A stretch of 64,000 nt of DNA from Hydractinia symbiolongicarpus. Taxonomy: Eukaryota > Cnidaria > Hydrozoa > Anthoathecata > Hydractiniidae. The notes under the pieces were generated by a model. That model was not told the origin of the DNA. It did not search any database and was given only the letters and a program-made list of their open reading frames with translations. Below, piece after piece: positions 13,601 through 24,417 of this stretch. Positions within the stretch are counted from its first letter, which is position 1, and the number at the start of each line of letters is the position of its first letter. Location: assembly GCF_029227915.1 (NCBI RefSeq), contig NC_079882.1, positions 24,743,001 through 24,807,000 on the forward strand, in the 5' to 3' direction. Both the position numbers and the translations under genes were made by a program.

Positions 13601-16600
13601 AAGTCACCAAATGTTAGCTGCTAAAACGGTATGCTTCAGAAGTTGGAACAAAAAATACAAAGAGGGGGCAGGTACTGAAAACCAGCTAAAAATTTTAGCA
13701 ACTTAGATATGAGCGTACACAATTTATTGTAGTAAAAATCATATTGTGTATTGCAACCAGTCGTGAAGAGTATGTCTACTTTGCTAACTTTATATATTTT
13801 CTTACACTTGCCTTGGCAGAGGTTTACCTATAACTTTCCCCTATATTTTCTGTATGTAAATAAATAAACAAAGCAATAAATTATATATAAGATAATAATA
13901 ATGATATAAGATAAAAAAATATAACGTTGATCCAGTAAAGAAAAAGGTCATTTGAAAGTAAAAAATGTTGACAATCCAATATGTTTTGCAGTGTTGTATT
14001 ATACGTTCTAATTAAAAGACATGCTTACGATATTCATGTGCTCCAATCGAAGTTTTTTTTTACATTATTCCCTGTGAATTTTCGTTTGTACCCTTCAGTT
14101 CATTTGATAGTATTTAAATCTCTTGTTAGGTTATTCTTGCAAAGTTTCTGTTGAGATGGCAACATCCATGCTTCATTAACCTCTCGTTGATTAATTATTC
14201 AAAAAAAATTTATAACGGTGAATTAGTTGAGCTCTTTTTAACCTCTGCTTTTATTGTTTTATTTTTTAAAAATGCATGAGCCTAACGCTGTCTGCGTATT
14301 GGAATAAAATTTGAAGTTCTATTAATAACTGAATGTCACTTGGAGTGAAAAAAAGGATGTGTCCTGATGATAGAATTTTTGTTATATTTCACTGTTCACT
14401 GCAGGATCTCTAATTCATATTCCACACGTATTGTTATTGCAGTTCTCCCAGGTAGGACACCATAGTCGAAGTACTAAAACTCGTTGAAGTATAGATTAAC
14501 TTTCCAATCTCTATTGTCATACTTCTCTTATTCTCGTCAGAAAATTTACCATCGCAGATGTGAAAAAAGTCGATTTACACTGGACTTTTTAGGTATCAAA
14601 TATTGATGAAAAAGGGGGCGGGGGCGGGTTGCCTCTTATTATCTGGTATTCATCCCACCCCCTCCCCCACGATAACTATTTCATACAGAATTTGCCAAAA
14701 AGCATTTTTTTAATTTTACGAAATAGCTCAATTTTTTTTCGTTTTTTTTTAAAAAATCGTTATATATTTCTTTTTTAACACTAACTACAAATTTTTGAAA
14801 TAAATATCAACAAAATATATACAAGAAATAAATTATCACTAACAATACAGCTTAGGAATTTACCATAATTTGACTCGATATTTTTGAATAGCTTTGTAGT
14901 GCATAATTTCGTGCAAAACCTTATAGAGTCCCTTTCTTTCAATGACATCCTGCTCGGCTATAGCGTTTCTTCGTGGTGATGCTTCATAGAAAAACACGTT
15001 CGCTTCATTCTCGGCTTCCGTGTAATCGCCAGATTCGTGGCTATCCTTTAGCAACCATGCTGGATCTCGATATACCCATTTTAAACTCATAGCTGGATGG
15101 GTGAGTTTTCCGGAACGCTTTAAGAATGTCCACCCTGCTTCAATGACGTCACTGGTGTGATGGTGTTCCTCTTTCTTCTTCTTTTTTAGTTTGCAAGAGA
15201 ACATGTTTCTTGTGAATTCATGACGTTTCTGTTTTCGCCATCCTTGAATGAAGTTCGTCCTCTTATGAAGAGAGATTTTTATCAGCTTTTCTTTCATGTT
15301 AGACTTACTGTAGATGTTTTTGTATTCGTGTTTTATACGCAGGGGTTGCTGGTAATAGTTTAAGTCTGTTTGAATTAATTCAATTGGCTTGTTCTTTTGT
15401 TTACAAAACTAAAAATATTTATAAAAAAAAGAAAAAAAGAAAAATAATTTTACTTGCAAAAGAATGTTTTTACTTCACTGTGTTAAATACGTTTTAAACG
15501 AAATTTTTTCTTCCTCTGAATACGATGAACAAAAAACTCTTCTAACATTTATTTATGCTTTGTGAGATTTTCATTGACTCCTAAAAATAGCTCTACGTCA
15601 CTATTTTTAAAGTTGACGAAATTCGTACTCTTCCTACAGCAAAGTCCCTGTTACTCTCTCTAATATTGTTTCCATTTTTCAGTGCAACAAATATGAATAT
15701 GAAAAAAATCTTGTTTTATCAGGTTTCAATCATGCGAAGTTTAAAATGTTCTTGTTATTTTGAAGCAATCTGTCGCTTGCCTGTAGACGACGTTTTATCA
15801 GATTGTTGATTTTTTAAACTACTTGCTCCGCGAAACCGCTTATGATCCGGGCGTATAATAAAAGGTCGCAATGAAGTCGTTATTAGCCCTAGTTCTCTTT
15901 TCGGTTTAATAGACCGACCTGGTAAATGTAGCTTAAAAATTGTTGATGTTTTTTATTTAGGCAAAGGCGACATCAAGAAAATGAGAGTCAGGTATGAGAT
16001 GGGAATCATGCATCATTTTTTTTTTGTACTGTTGTGGGGTATTATCGCTCGTTCTCAACTATTTTTCCCCACTTGTTTTTTACTGTTTTTCTTTCAGTCC
16101 TGATGCTTTCATTCAAGTGGCTTTCCAGTTAGCTTATATCAAGGTATTCAACCCCCTTTTTTCAAATACATATACAATAAATAGAACTTTGATATTTTGA
16201 AACATTTTATTGTACTACCCCCTCCAACGGTGGTTTTAAGGGCGAAACGTCTGTTGCGACAGGGTGTCTGCTCGACCTTGAAAACCTTGAAATCAGATTG
16301 AGTGACCTTGAAAATCTACAGTGCCCACCATTCTTCAGATAAAAACCTTGTGAACCTTGAGATATAGATACTTCCACAAATATTTTTTTCTAAAATGATA
16401 TATTATCTCGTGGAGATTACAGCCCTCTTTCTGGGGTAGAGGGGTGGGGGGGGTGTATGGTGGACATTGAATGACATCATGATGATGACATTGAATTGTT
16501 CTATCAAAAAACTGTGAAAGCAGTAAAAAGAAATTTAAAAAAAAACTAAAATTGTTACAAAATGGAGGAGGAATACATTGTACACGCGTTGTAAGAAGGG

Positions 16601-18927
16601 AACCCAATTACTTGTAAACAATAGAAATAAAACGTCTAAATTTACAACATTTTAAATTTAATACCCAGATAACTTCTGTAAAAATTTCTCGTTTAACTTT
16701 GTTACGCATACTAAGTGGATAATAAGGGGAGGAGGCGTTTAAAAAGTGTCAGCATCATTTGTCCATGAGAATAAGCGGTACGCTTTTGCAATGATATTTT
16801 TCCTTAAAAATTGGAATTATTTAAACGTGTGTTCGAAAGTTTTTTTTATACTTTATAGAGCACGGGTAAAGTTTGCTTGACGTATGAATCCGCCATGACA
16901 AGATTATTCAGGTGGGTATAATCAGCGAATAAGAAAAACTTTGTCAAACGATAACTAAACATTATGGAAAGATACAAAGCTCTATAAATCTTTTTTTGTT
17001 CTTAATCTAGGGAGGGTCGAACTGAAACTGTCCGATCCTGTTCTATGGACTCCACAAACTTTGTCAAAGCAGCTATTGACCCTGATGTTCCGGTACGTGG
17101 TATTGTGTGTAGGAAACTTGGCATTTGTTTTTCCACTCGAACACAAACTTAGCCGGGACGGGACGAATTTGTTCCAGGACAAAAAGTTTCCATATAAATA
17201 CAAAGTGATTTTTAATATATTTATTAATGAGAGCGGGATCCTGGCAAATGTCCCGTCCCAGCAATCGTCCCGTCCCGCTTCTCATTGAAACAGCCCTTAA
17301 GTCTCTGTTGACTGTCGAACGCCGTACATCCGTGCCTGTTCGTGTTTTAGTGACTCTAAACTTTGGAAACGACGGAAATGTGAAAAGTATTTTTTGTTTT
17401 ACATTTATTTGCACCTTTAGGTTGAGAAGAAGAAAGAATTGATGATGAAAGCATGTGAAAACCACATCAATTTATGTCGCAAAGCAATGACTGGACAAGG
17501 TAGTACCTGGTTTTTACACGTTGCATCATGTGTTTGTGCCAATTTGCTAACAAAAAGTCTTTTATTTCAGGGGTTGATCGTCATCTCTTTTCATTATATG
17601 TTGTTTCTCAATACCTTCGACTTGATGTGCCATTTTTAAAAACTGTAAGTTAACATCTTTTCATTCTCCCAAATTAAAAATATTCACTTCTAAATGTTTT
17701 GTATATAATCAACTCCCTTTTTTAATACCATTTGACCTTTCTAACAAAATGCTAGCGCGAAGGAATTTTAAAAGCAACTTGTTACCCATCCTCAGTTACT
17801 TGTAAATTATCTTTTATTCGTGTAGGTATTAGGCGAAAAGTGGGTTTTATCGACTAGCCAGGTATTCATTTTAAGTCTTGTAATTCTGTGTTATTTTGTT
17901 CACATAGATGTTAGATTCCTTTCTTTGTGACTTATTTTTCACGTTTCAGACTGCTGTTAACCAAACCATGCGAATAAACCTGGATAAATATCCCGAGCGC
18001 GCATGCGCAGGAGGCGGTTTCGGACCGGTACGTTTAAAAGGTTTTAATGAACTACTTCTGATTTCAAATGACTCTGCCCTCTTGTTTTTACCTGTTTCTA
18101 GATAAAAAGTAACAATGTCTAAAAGCTATAATCTTAAACTACCTTACTTATCTGCCAATCCCACGTTCTGTTTCATTCTCTGGGTTTAGTTAGTTTTCTA
18201 ATATTAGCCTCTTTGTCATTTCAACAGGTGGCCGAGAATGGATATGGCATCTCGTATATCATATGTGGCGAAAATCTCATTTCATTTCATGTGTCATGTA
18301 AAAAGAGTTGCCCAGAGACCGTAAGTTGTATTTATTTTACCACATTGTACCACAACATCTTTATGCAACAAGATAAGTAAGAAAGAATCCAGAAAGACTG
18401 AGAAAACACTTTATAAGAAACTGATGATAAGAAAACAGTTCTAAAAATGTAAAAATTTTTAGTTTAGAAACTTTTTTTGTCTTCCATCAATCACCATAGT
18501 AATAATTACATTTATATCTTTAAATATGGTATCTAGGAACATACGTCATTTAAGCATTATCTCATAATTTTCTTGTATATATGCTGATGAAAGTCTCTCT
18601 GTTGTGTCATTTGATTAAGAAACTTGTTTAGAGACTTTCTCTAGTAAAATGACCTTAGAATTTGAGAAACGTTTGGTATTAGCCGTTTGCTTGGTTTCTA
18701 TAAATATAAAAAAACGTGTGCTGTGTTTGATATCTTAAAAGCACTATGACAGTAACCATTTATATATATGTTAGCTGATATAGCAGGAATCCTTTTTAAT
18801 ACAATTACCCTTGGCACCTCTATAACCTCAAGTTTTTGTTTAGAACGCAGAAAGATTTGCTGGCTTGATTAAAGAAAGCATGGCCGAGATGCGTTCCTAT
18901 ATTTTGGGCGATGACCTACAGAAGTAA
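4657..18927 (+). CDS. CPT1: Carnitine O-palmitoyltransferase 1
   Basis: This is the outer mitochondrial membrane enzyme that transfers long-chain acyl groups from CoA to carnitine, the committed step of fatty-acid import. Exons: 4657-4813, 5812-5932, 6348-6491, 6571-6601, 7352-7453, 7691-7765, 8192-8254, 8950-9027, 9103-9210, 9342-9426, 9523-9637, 9799-9955, 10084-10137, 10521-10628, 11198-11223, 11399-11464, 11537-11621, 11728-11815, 15961-15991, 16098-16143, 16859-16911, 17011-17092, 17421-17499, 17571-17644, 17826-17861, 17950-18027, 18228-18320, 18844-18927. They join in phase to 772 residues (vertebrate CPT1A has 773). The start MAEAH keeps Glu3 and His5, linked in mammals to malonyl-CoA inhibition. 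Two hydrophobic segments lie near residues 55-70 and 102-125. The catalytic His falls at residue 473 in NAEHTWADAP, and Met593, another malonyl-CoA determinant, is kept in [12 protein letters not shown]. Regulation by malonyl-CoA is therefore likely (inference). Confidence 0.96.
4877..4901. repeat. G-rich homopolymer tract in CPT1 intron 1
   Basis: A run of about 13 G followed by TGGGGGGC, just downstream of the first CPT1 exon. It is a simple tract prone to length change and to assembly error. Confidence 0.8.
6685..7050 (+). repeat. Composite dispersed repeat: AT-rich body plus hairpin tail
   Basis: The body (6685-6870) carries TCTAAAATTACTGATGATGA, TATTTAAATATGACAGCATA and AAGACTTGTTAGTCAACTTT; diverged copies lie at 36915-37105 and 51920-52085. 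It runs into a tail (6870-7050) with the module ATAGCCGTATTCCGTCTGTC and a CCCGTGGA/TCCACGGG hairpin followed by GACTAGT and TA repeats. The tail module recurs at 7805-7910, 29920-29965, 43490-43580, 59115-59160 and 61780-61890. Confidence 0.75.
7805..7910 (+). repeat. Copy of the hairpin-tail dispersed repeat
   Basis: It begins with ATAGCCGTATTTTGTCTGTC and ends with GGGTGGATTTTCCCGC followed by CGACTAGT. It lies in a CPT1 intron. A further partial copy (CTGTCTGTCACAAAATGG, AAAGGACGGGTGA) follows at about 7920-8000. Confidence 0.75.
12706..13074 (-). CDS. Unrecognised protein, paralogue of the frame at 14860-15408 (nested, antisense)
   Basis: I do not recognise this protein. The open frame is about 120 residues, Lys/Arg-rich and probably the last exon of a gene, since an acceptor-like TTTTAAG precedes it at about 13075. 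It matches the frame at 14860-15408 over its last 90 residues: both have GW-FLKRS--LTH, then PRR-AI-E-(N/D)-(I/V)-ER-GL, (R/K)VL and a C-terminal I-KY motif. That shared conservation, with a variable middle, argues for real coding sequence. It lies inside the 4.1-kb CPT1 intron on the opposite strand. No signal peptide or membrane segment is seen, and no promoter or first exon was found. It could also be a decayed duplicate. Confidence 0.6.
   Translation of the reverse strand: MVMSCQCIPLFHKMHSSKQDKKKTKTFIWSSGWMFLKRSAELTHQNVELADLNEQAEKIPMYDAVDGAVEVKKSEDEKLLKKYREMPRRGAICEMNIAERLGLPRVLRRSIHIQSISKYGLV
13195..13640 (+). repeat. Diverged dispersed repeat
   Basis: This stretch resembles, in inverted orientation, about 62800-63100. 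Shared landmarks in order are a TTTTAT-rich start, ACATC, AATGACGTC(A), AAAAA(G)GCTAAAATA, GTTGATAAG, and CACCATAATAACAGACGTGA against a site with TGACAACAGACGTGATGTCA. It is probably an old non-coding transposon. Confidence 0.5.
14860..15408 (-). CDS. Unrecognised protein, paralogue of the frame at 12706-13074 (nested, antisense)
   Basis: I do not recognise the family. The frame is open from an acceptor-like TTTTTAG at 15409-15415 to the stop at 14860, about 182 codons; the first Met within it is at 15297. It is basic, with a Lys-rich run ([10 protein letters not shown]) before the conserved block [13 protein letters not shown]. That block, and the later [18 protein letters not shown] segment, are shared with the frame at 12706-13074. 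It lies on the strand opposite CPT1 within the same CPT1 intron. A further open frame of about 58 codons at 15755-15931, minus strand, ends in its own stop; it could be another exon only if spliced before that stop, and I could not match its phase to this exon. Confidence 0.65.
   Translation of the reverse strand, partial: FCKQKNKPIELIQTDLNYYQQPLRIKHEYKNIYSKSNMKEKLIKISLHKRTNFIQGWRKQKRHEFTRNMFSCKLKKKKKEEHHHTSDVIEAGWTFLKRSGKLTHPAMSLKWVYRDPAWLLKDSHESGDYTEAENEANVFFYEASPRRNAIAEQDVIERKGLYKVLHEIMHYKAIQKYRVKLW
17140..17290. repeat. GGGACGGGAC inverted-repeat insertion in a CPT1 intron
   Basis: GCCGGGACGGGACGAA near the left end is answered by TCCCGTCCC and CGTCCCGTCCCGC near the right, with CCAGGA/TCCTGG inside. 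This suggests a short TIR element. It produces a chance 130-residue antisense frame (17073-17465) that I do not treat as a gene. Confidence 0.5.
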
Positions 18928-20001
18928 TGTTGCAAAGGACGGCAGCCGAAGTAGTTTTTATTTTAGTCGATTCTAGTTTATTTATAACTCGTTTTATCTA
19001 TTTTACTTAGTGGTATTTGAAGTTTATACTCTGGTTACCGTAACTTTCGCAATGAAATCTTTACTTTTCAAGTAAGAAAACTTTTTTAAATCCTAAAAAG
19101 AATGAGAGTTTTACACGTCAAACCTGTGTTCTTTAAAATCAAATCAATACTGGAACTAAGTATACAAAACTTGCTAACTTCTTTCTGTGAAACCTTCACT
19201 TTTTATGTTGTGTATACCATATACCCTTTTACTTTTTATTGTAAATTTGTTGGTACGAAAATTTTAAATACAAAAATTTCGCCATTTTGTCTCGTTGATG
19301 TAACGATGTACACTGGAAAACCCTGTGAGAATCTAAAGGAAATTTAAGAACTTCGAATTATCCTGAAATACAAAAAAATTATGGCCAGATGAAGATGGAA
19401 TTTTAAATTTCTTTAGAATAGCACTAAAGTTAAAGAATTAAATTTGGAAGAGCCTTGAATTATTATAACATTTTTTTCTTGTTTAATTCAATAGTTGTTT
19501 ATTATTTCATTAGAATGAAAACAGCGTTGTTTTTATAATAAAGAATGAGGCGCCATTCAAACAAAATGAGGTGAGAAACAGCTACTTAAATACATAAAGC
19601 GGATTTTTGTTAACCTTTTAAAATTACTCATTAACTTGTTTGTTGGTTTTTCTATCTCAAAGTGTTAAAGGATAGCATTTATAACCAAAATATAAACAAT
19701 GGACTCTAGAAAAGTCATACTATCTGACCGCATGTGCGTCAGAATTTGTTTGTCACGCTTTTTCAATGTGGTGTTCTTACCGTAAAATGTATTGATGATG
19801 TAACAATGAAAAACAAACACAAATCAATTTTTCACTTCATTCGTGCGTGCCTTATTTATTCAATATTAATAAAGCATTAATTAACGCTGTGCATAACAAA
19901 TGACCAGTCATCGAAATCTGAACCAGTAAGTCAATCTTATTTCTACAATTACGGTTTGGTTTCGATACAGACATTGTGATTCCAGCAAGCGACGAACAAA
20001 C
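18928..20001. other. Intergenic, CPT1 3' end and phosphonatase promoter region
   Basis: No gene is seen. An AATAAA signal at 19537-19542, about 610 bases after the CPT1 stop, could end that transcript. The last 100 bases before 20002 should hold the phosphonatase promoter and 5' leader, but I see no clear TATA box. Confidence 0.5.
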
Positions 20002-23000
20002 ATGGCTGCATTATTTCGACGTTTATTACAAGTGAAAGCTCCAAATTTTCGTATTCATAGCAAAAACGTCCGATTTTTGTCGTCCGAATATTTTAAAAAT
20101 ATTCGGTCAGCCGAAGAAATACTCTCTTCTAGCGATGATTTGGTTCGACCATTATTTCGTCAATCAGGTACGGTAAATCTAGCTGTGTCCATTTTTAGCA
20201 TTCTTGTTTCCATAGCTACTAAATTATATTTATCCCAAAGAGTTCTTGGGAAGTGTAAGTTAAAGAAATTTTCTAATGCAAAAACTTTGTTCTTGTTCAG
20301 CTTAATTTTGTATTTTTGTGCACATGCGCAAAATTGTGCATCTTTTAGGTGATGTGCTAACAAATTCTCGAACCGAGTATCGCACAAAACTTCATTATCA
20401 AGGAAAAATTAAAGGTGTGATTCTAGATTGGGCCGGCACAGTACTCGATTGTGGCGTTTACGCCCCAGCTGTTGTTTTTGTGGAAGTATTTCGAAATGAA
20501 GGCGTCCCTATAACTATGGAGGAAGCGAGAGAACCAATGGGTGCTCACAAAAGAGTTCATATTCAAAAAATCACCGAGATTGAAGCAGTGCGTAGGCGAT
20601 GGTATGAAGTGAATGGCTGTTATCCAAAAGAAGATGATGTGAAACGCATGTTTGAAAACTTTGTTCCAATGCAGGTTGCTTTCACTTCTTTTTATATATT
20701 TACTTTTTCAACCTCATCCCCAGGGTATCTTGTTACTTTTTTCTCTAATAACGCCTACTCGTCTAGCCTTAAGGTAAAGAGTTTGGGCAAATTATTGTTA
20801 CCGAAAACTTGGATGTAAATGGGTAAATATGGTATGATAACTTCATAAGTTTAAGTTGGTAAATATATATCCTTGCAATTTTCTTACCAGGTGCGCAGTA
20901 TGACAAAATACGTCGCGCGTCAGTAAATAATATAGCAAATGTTTTTTATTATGATTTTGAAGTTCAACCATCGTTAAAAGTGCACGCCAAATATCAAATT
21001 AACGTTTAAGATAATACTCCGGCTTACCTTAAACATCGGGAAGAAAATTGTTTGATAATCGAGTCTAATTTGTGTAAACAAGACAAGCTTCTTTTGTACA
21101 GTTTACATTGAAATTTAAACGTAACAAAATATTTCTTAAAATCCAAACGTCATGACATTTATCAAGAAACCTTGCATCAATAAAAATATATAAACTTATA
21201 TCACTTTTACTAACCTGAAGTTTGCGTAATCTTTTTCCATCATATGTTTTCAACTTACAATTTCCATGTGTAATTACTAATCTATTCCCCAGGACTCTTA
21301 TTTAATATCACGCCATCTTCTTTACAAAAATGGAAGACCCCGGAAACAGAGTTGCAAAATAACTAGATTTTAAAAGATGGCATGAACTATATTTTAAAGT
21401 TATTGGCTTTTGTTTTAAGTTTTCGATGTTTAACGGTATTTTACAGTTAAAAAAGGGAAAGACTGTTATTTTGGAAATTCGTGTTATATGTGCATACATG
21501 AAAAGTGATCACAAAAAGAAAAGTAAATAAATAAATATAAAAGACAAGCACGTGACGGGCACGTGATTTAAACATTGTTATATATCTTGTGTGTACTTTA
21601 AGAGCGCGCGAAACTTTACGGGTTTTTTTTTTCTATCACAAACATGTTATAAATGGCGCTATTTGCGAAGTAAACCCAACTCTAGATTTGGTATTTCTTT
21701 CGGTTCTCTCTATGTCATGCAAAATTTAGCTCACCAAAATAAACCGACTCCATATTGTGTATGTTCCTGTCTGACGTACACAATATGGTGGTATTGTGGT
21801 AATCATAAGCTCACTTTTTGGCAAAAAAAAGAGTCTTTTCAAAAGCAGGTGAGTCTTCTAAGGGTTAAGAAACATGTAACCCCGCATATGAGTGGCTAAA
21901 TTGTTTTAATGTTGATAAAATATTGATGCAATTTAAAGTATATTGTTATAGGGCTCTTGTTGAAAAAGCATGTTAAAGGAGATAAACAGGGGTAAGACTC
22001 ACCCCTGTTTATCTCCTTTAAACAATCTTAAAGTTAAAAAACATCCAGACTGAAGCGAAAAATGTTATTATGTATTTTCAGTTGTTACCGGGACCTGTAT
22101 AATAACTCTCCGTGGAAATGATAACATTAGTGTGTTTTTTACGAAAATGAGACCTTACGAAAAGTACAAAATTTAACTACCTTTCTTTTGGAAAATCATT
22201 TTTTACCATTTTGATAGCATTTTAACAGGAAGTAGGAGATTTTACACAAACCGAACTTTCGAAACCGACATTTAACCGCAAGTGAGCGTTTGCTTAAATA
22301 TATTCTGTACACTTTCACCCGGGGCTTAAAACTGTAATATTATAGGCAATTAAATTCAAGCTCTCTTGCCACTCGGAGGTAACTTCTTTAGAACATGCCC
22401 TGGAAACGAAGGTGATTAGCAGCCTCGTGCCATGGTCTATGCTAAGTTTTTGTTTACAAAAACCCTATTTATTTGCTCGTCAATGCACAGAAGTATCACT
22501 CTATTCTCCGTCGCCACCCTGACAGGAAGGCATGGGTACGAAGTCGTTTTCCAAGAAGATATGTAACCTCCACTTTACATTTTTAGCTCGCTTGTTTATC
22601 TAAATATTCTGAGATGATTGACGGAGCTGTTGAAACAGTATCCTACCTACAAAAAGATATGAATTTAAAAATCGGCTCAACAACAGGATTTACATCAGCC
22701 ATGGTGGACATCTTGAAAGAAGAAGCCAGTGCTGCTGGCTATATACCAGACGCTATTGTAGCAGCAGATGAGGTACCACAAGCTAGACCATTTCCCTACA
22801 TGGTGTGGCTAAATTGTATTAGATTGGATATAAACCCGATTCAGGCAGTGGTGAAAGTTGATGATACCGCTGATGGCGTCAGAGAAGGTTTATTAGCCGG
22901 ATGCTGGAGTGTAGGACTTGCCAGGACGGTATGTAGAATTTAAAACATTCTGTTGTTTGAATTTACCTTTTGTGCTATCTCTTACTCCCGTTTTGATAAA

Positions 23001-23463
23001 CGCCGTGGCGTTTCGTGCGAATCTTAACTTATAAGCGGGCAGCGTTTGTTGAAGAAAGGCGTTGATTTGAAAAAGAGAAAAGGAGGATTGCAGAAAAAAA
23101 AATATGATAAAGATTACTTTTTATGTAATGTGTATAAAATTATTGTGGAAAAGTCCTTAGACTTAGACCTAGCATTTCAATGCTAAAGTCATTTTTATTA
23201 TCTTCACTTAGACCGTGTTTAAGAAGGCTGGACATACTGTACATGAATTTGTAAAATTGATAATAATTTTTCAGGGAAATTACGTTGCTCTGAATCAACA
23301 AGAAATTAGTGAATTATCCGCAGATGATTATGAACGACGCCTTCAAAAGTCTTACACCGTTTTGACAAATGCTGGAGCACATTACGTGATTGATACAATA
23401 AACGACTTACCGCCCGTCATTGATGACATCAACCGAAGATTGTCTGCAGGGGAACATCCTTAA
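20002..23463 (+). CDS. Phosphonoacetaldehyde hydrolase (phosphonatase), probably mitochondrial
   Basis: This HAD-superfamily enzyme cleaves the carbon-phosphorus bond of phosphonoacetaldehyde to acetaldehyde and phosphate, the second step of 2-aminoethylphosphonate breakdown; bacterial members are PhnX. Exons 20002-20167, 20349-20674, 22587-22928 and 23275-23463 join in phase to 340 residues, against about 270 in bacteria. The nucleophile Asp82 lies in DWAGT. The Schiff-base Lys is Lys123 (MGAHKRVH), 41 residues later, the same spacing as Asp12-Lys53 in the Bacillus enzyme. GSTTG (194-198), Arg231 in ARPFP and the KVDDT acidic motif (254-258) complete the active site. Residues 1 to about 30 are Arg/Lys-rich with almost no acidic residue and end in RFLSS, like a mitochondrial presequence. 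The partner transaminase is not in the window. AATAAA lies at 23692-23697. Confidence 0.93.
21973..22021. repeat. Perfect 21-bp inverted repeat, 7-nt loop, in a phosphonatase intron
   Basis: The arms at 21973-21993 and 22001-22021 are perfect reverse complements around AAGACTC. With a one-base bulge the pairing continues for a few more bases. It lies in the 1.9-kb second intron and would be transcribed with the gene. Confidence 0.9.
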
Positions 23464-24383
23464 AAAAGACCAAAGTGCTACAACAATAATTTTTTAAATG
23501 CATAGCATTATTATTTCGCTGTATATAGGTACATTATAGAGGTAACATTTAAGCGTCAGCCAATAATACTTTTGAGTGATCTGGCCAAGTTGCGACCTCG
23601 TTGTTTGTCGACATTTTTCTCATCACACCATTATGTGTACACCACGATTATCTCAAAATGCTTATCCTGACATCGTAGATCGAGTTTTAATAATAAAGCA
23701 ATTTCAAAGCGAATAGCTACTTCTTTGACGTCAACGTATGACAAAGCCAAAAATAATCTTTTGTAACGAGCTGTCTAAAGTTAAGTGTGCCTAGTTGTGA
23801 GAGGATGAAATTTTATTTGCTCCTTGACAAATTAAGGACCAACTTTCGTTGAAAAAATAAATTTGTATTGAAGAGGGGAAGGAAATGAATTGGGGGGGAG
23901 GGGGGTGGGAAAGTGGTATGGCAAACATTATTCAGATTTTGCTTTCCTCTGCTGCCAGACACCATTTAAACTCTTACTGATTAAACTTGGCATTTTTTTT
24001 CAAAAAGGTTAGGAAAGAGCACATAGTTTAAAAGGCAATCCGAAATCTTTAGCCGTGTTTCTCAAAATGTCATTTTATTATTAAATTGAATATTTATACA
24101 GGATGACTATTCCAGTACTAAATATTGTAATCATATAGGTCCTTACAACTCTCGATCTTTACAAGCAATTTTTAACACTTGTCTCGCTTTGAGATTCTTT
24201 AATCCGGTTTAAAAATGAACAAGCTGGATTGCAATACACACAAGCAAATCATTGTGAAAATTAGAATATGTAGAGAGCTCTAGAAGAAAATGTATTTTCA
24301 AAGTTAGCTAAAAGCTTTGTGAAGAGAGGAGGTACTTATATAAAGAAAACATTGAAATATATAATTAGCACTTTACATCAGTC

Positions 24384-24417
24384 TCTTTTCAGGTTGCTAT
24401 GGAAGCAACCTGAAAAG
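24384..24417. repeat. 14-bp inverted repeat, 5-nt loop
   Basis: CTTTTCAGGTTGCT (24385-24398) pairs with AGCAACCTGAAAAG (24404-24417) around ATGGA. About three more pairs form if G-U is allowed. Confidence 0.75.

Noticed and set aside
17073-17465. 130-residue minus-strand open frame
   Set aside because: It overlaps CPT1 exons on the other strand and its middle is the GGGACGGGAC repeat; no conserved protein features.
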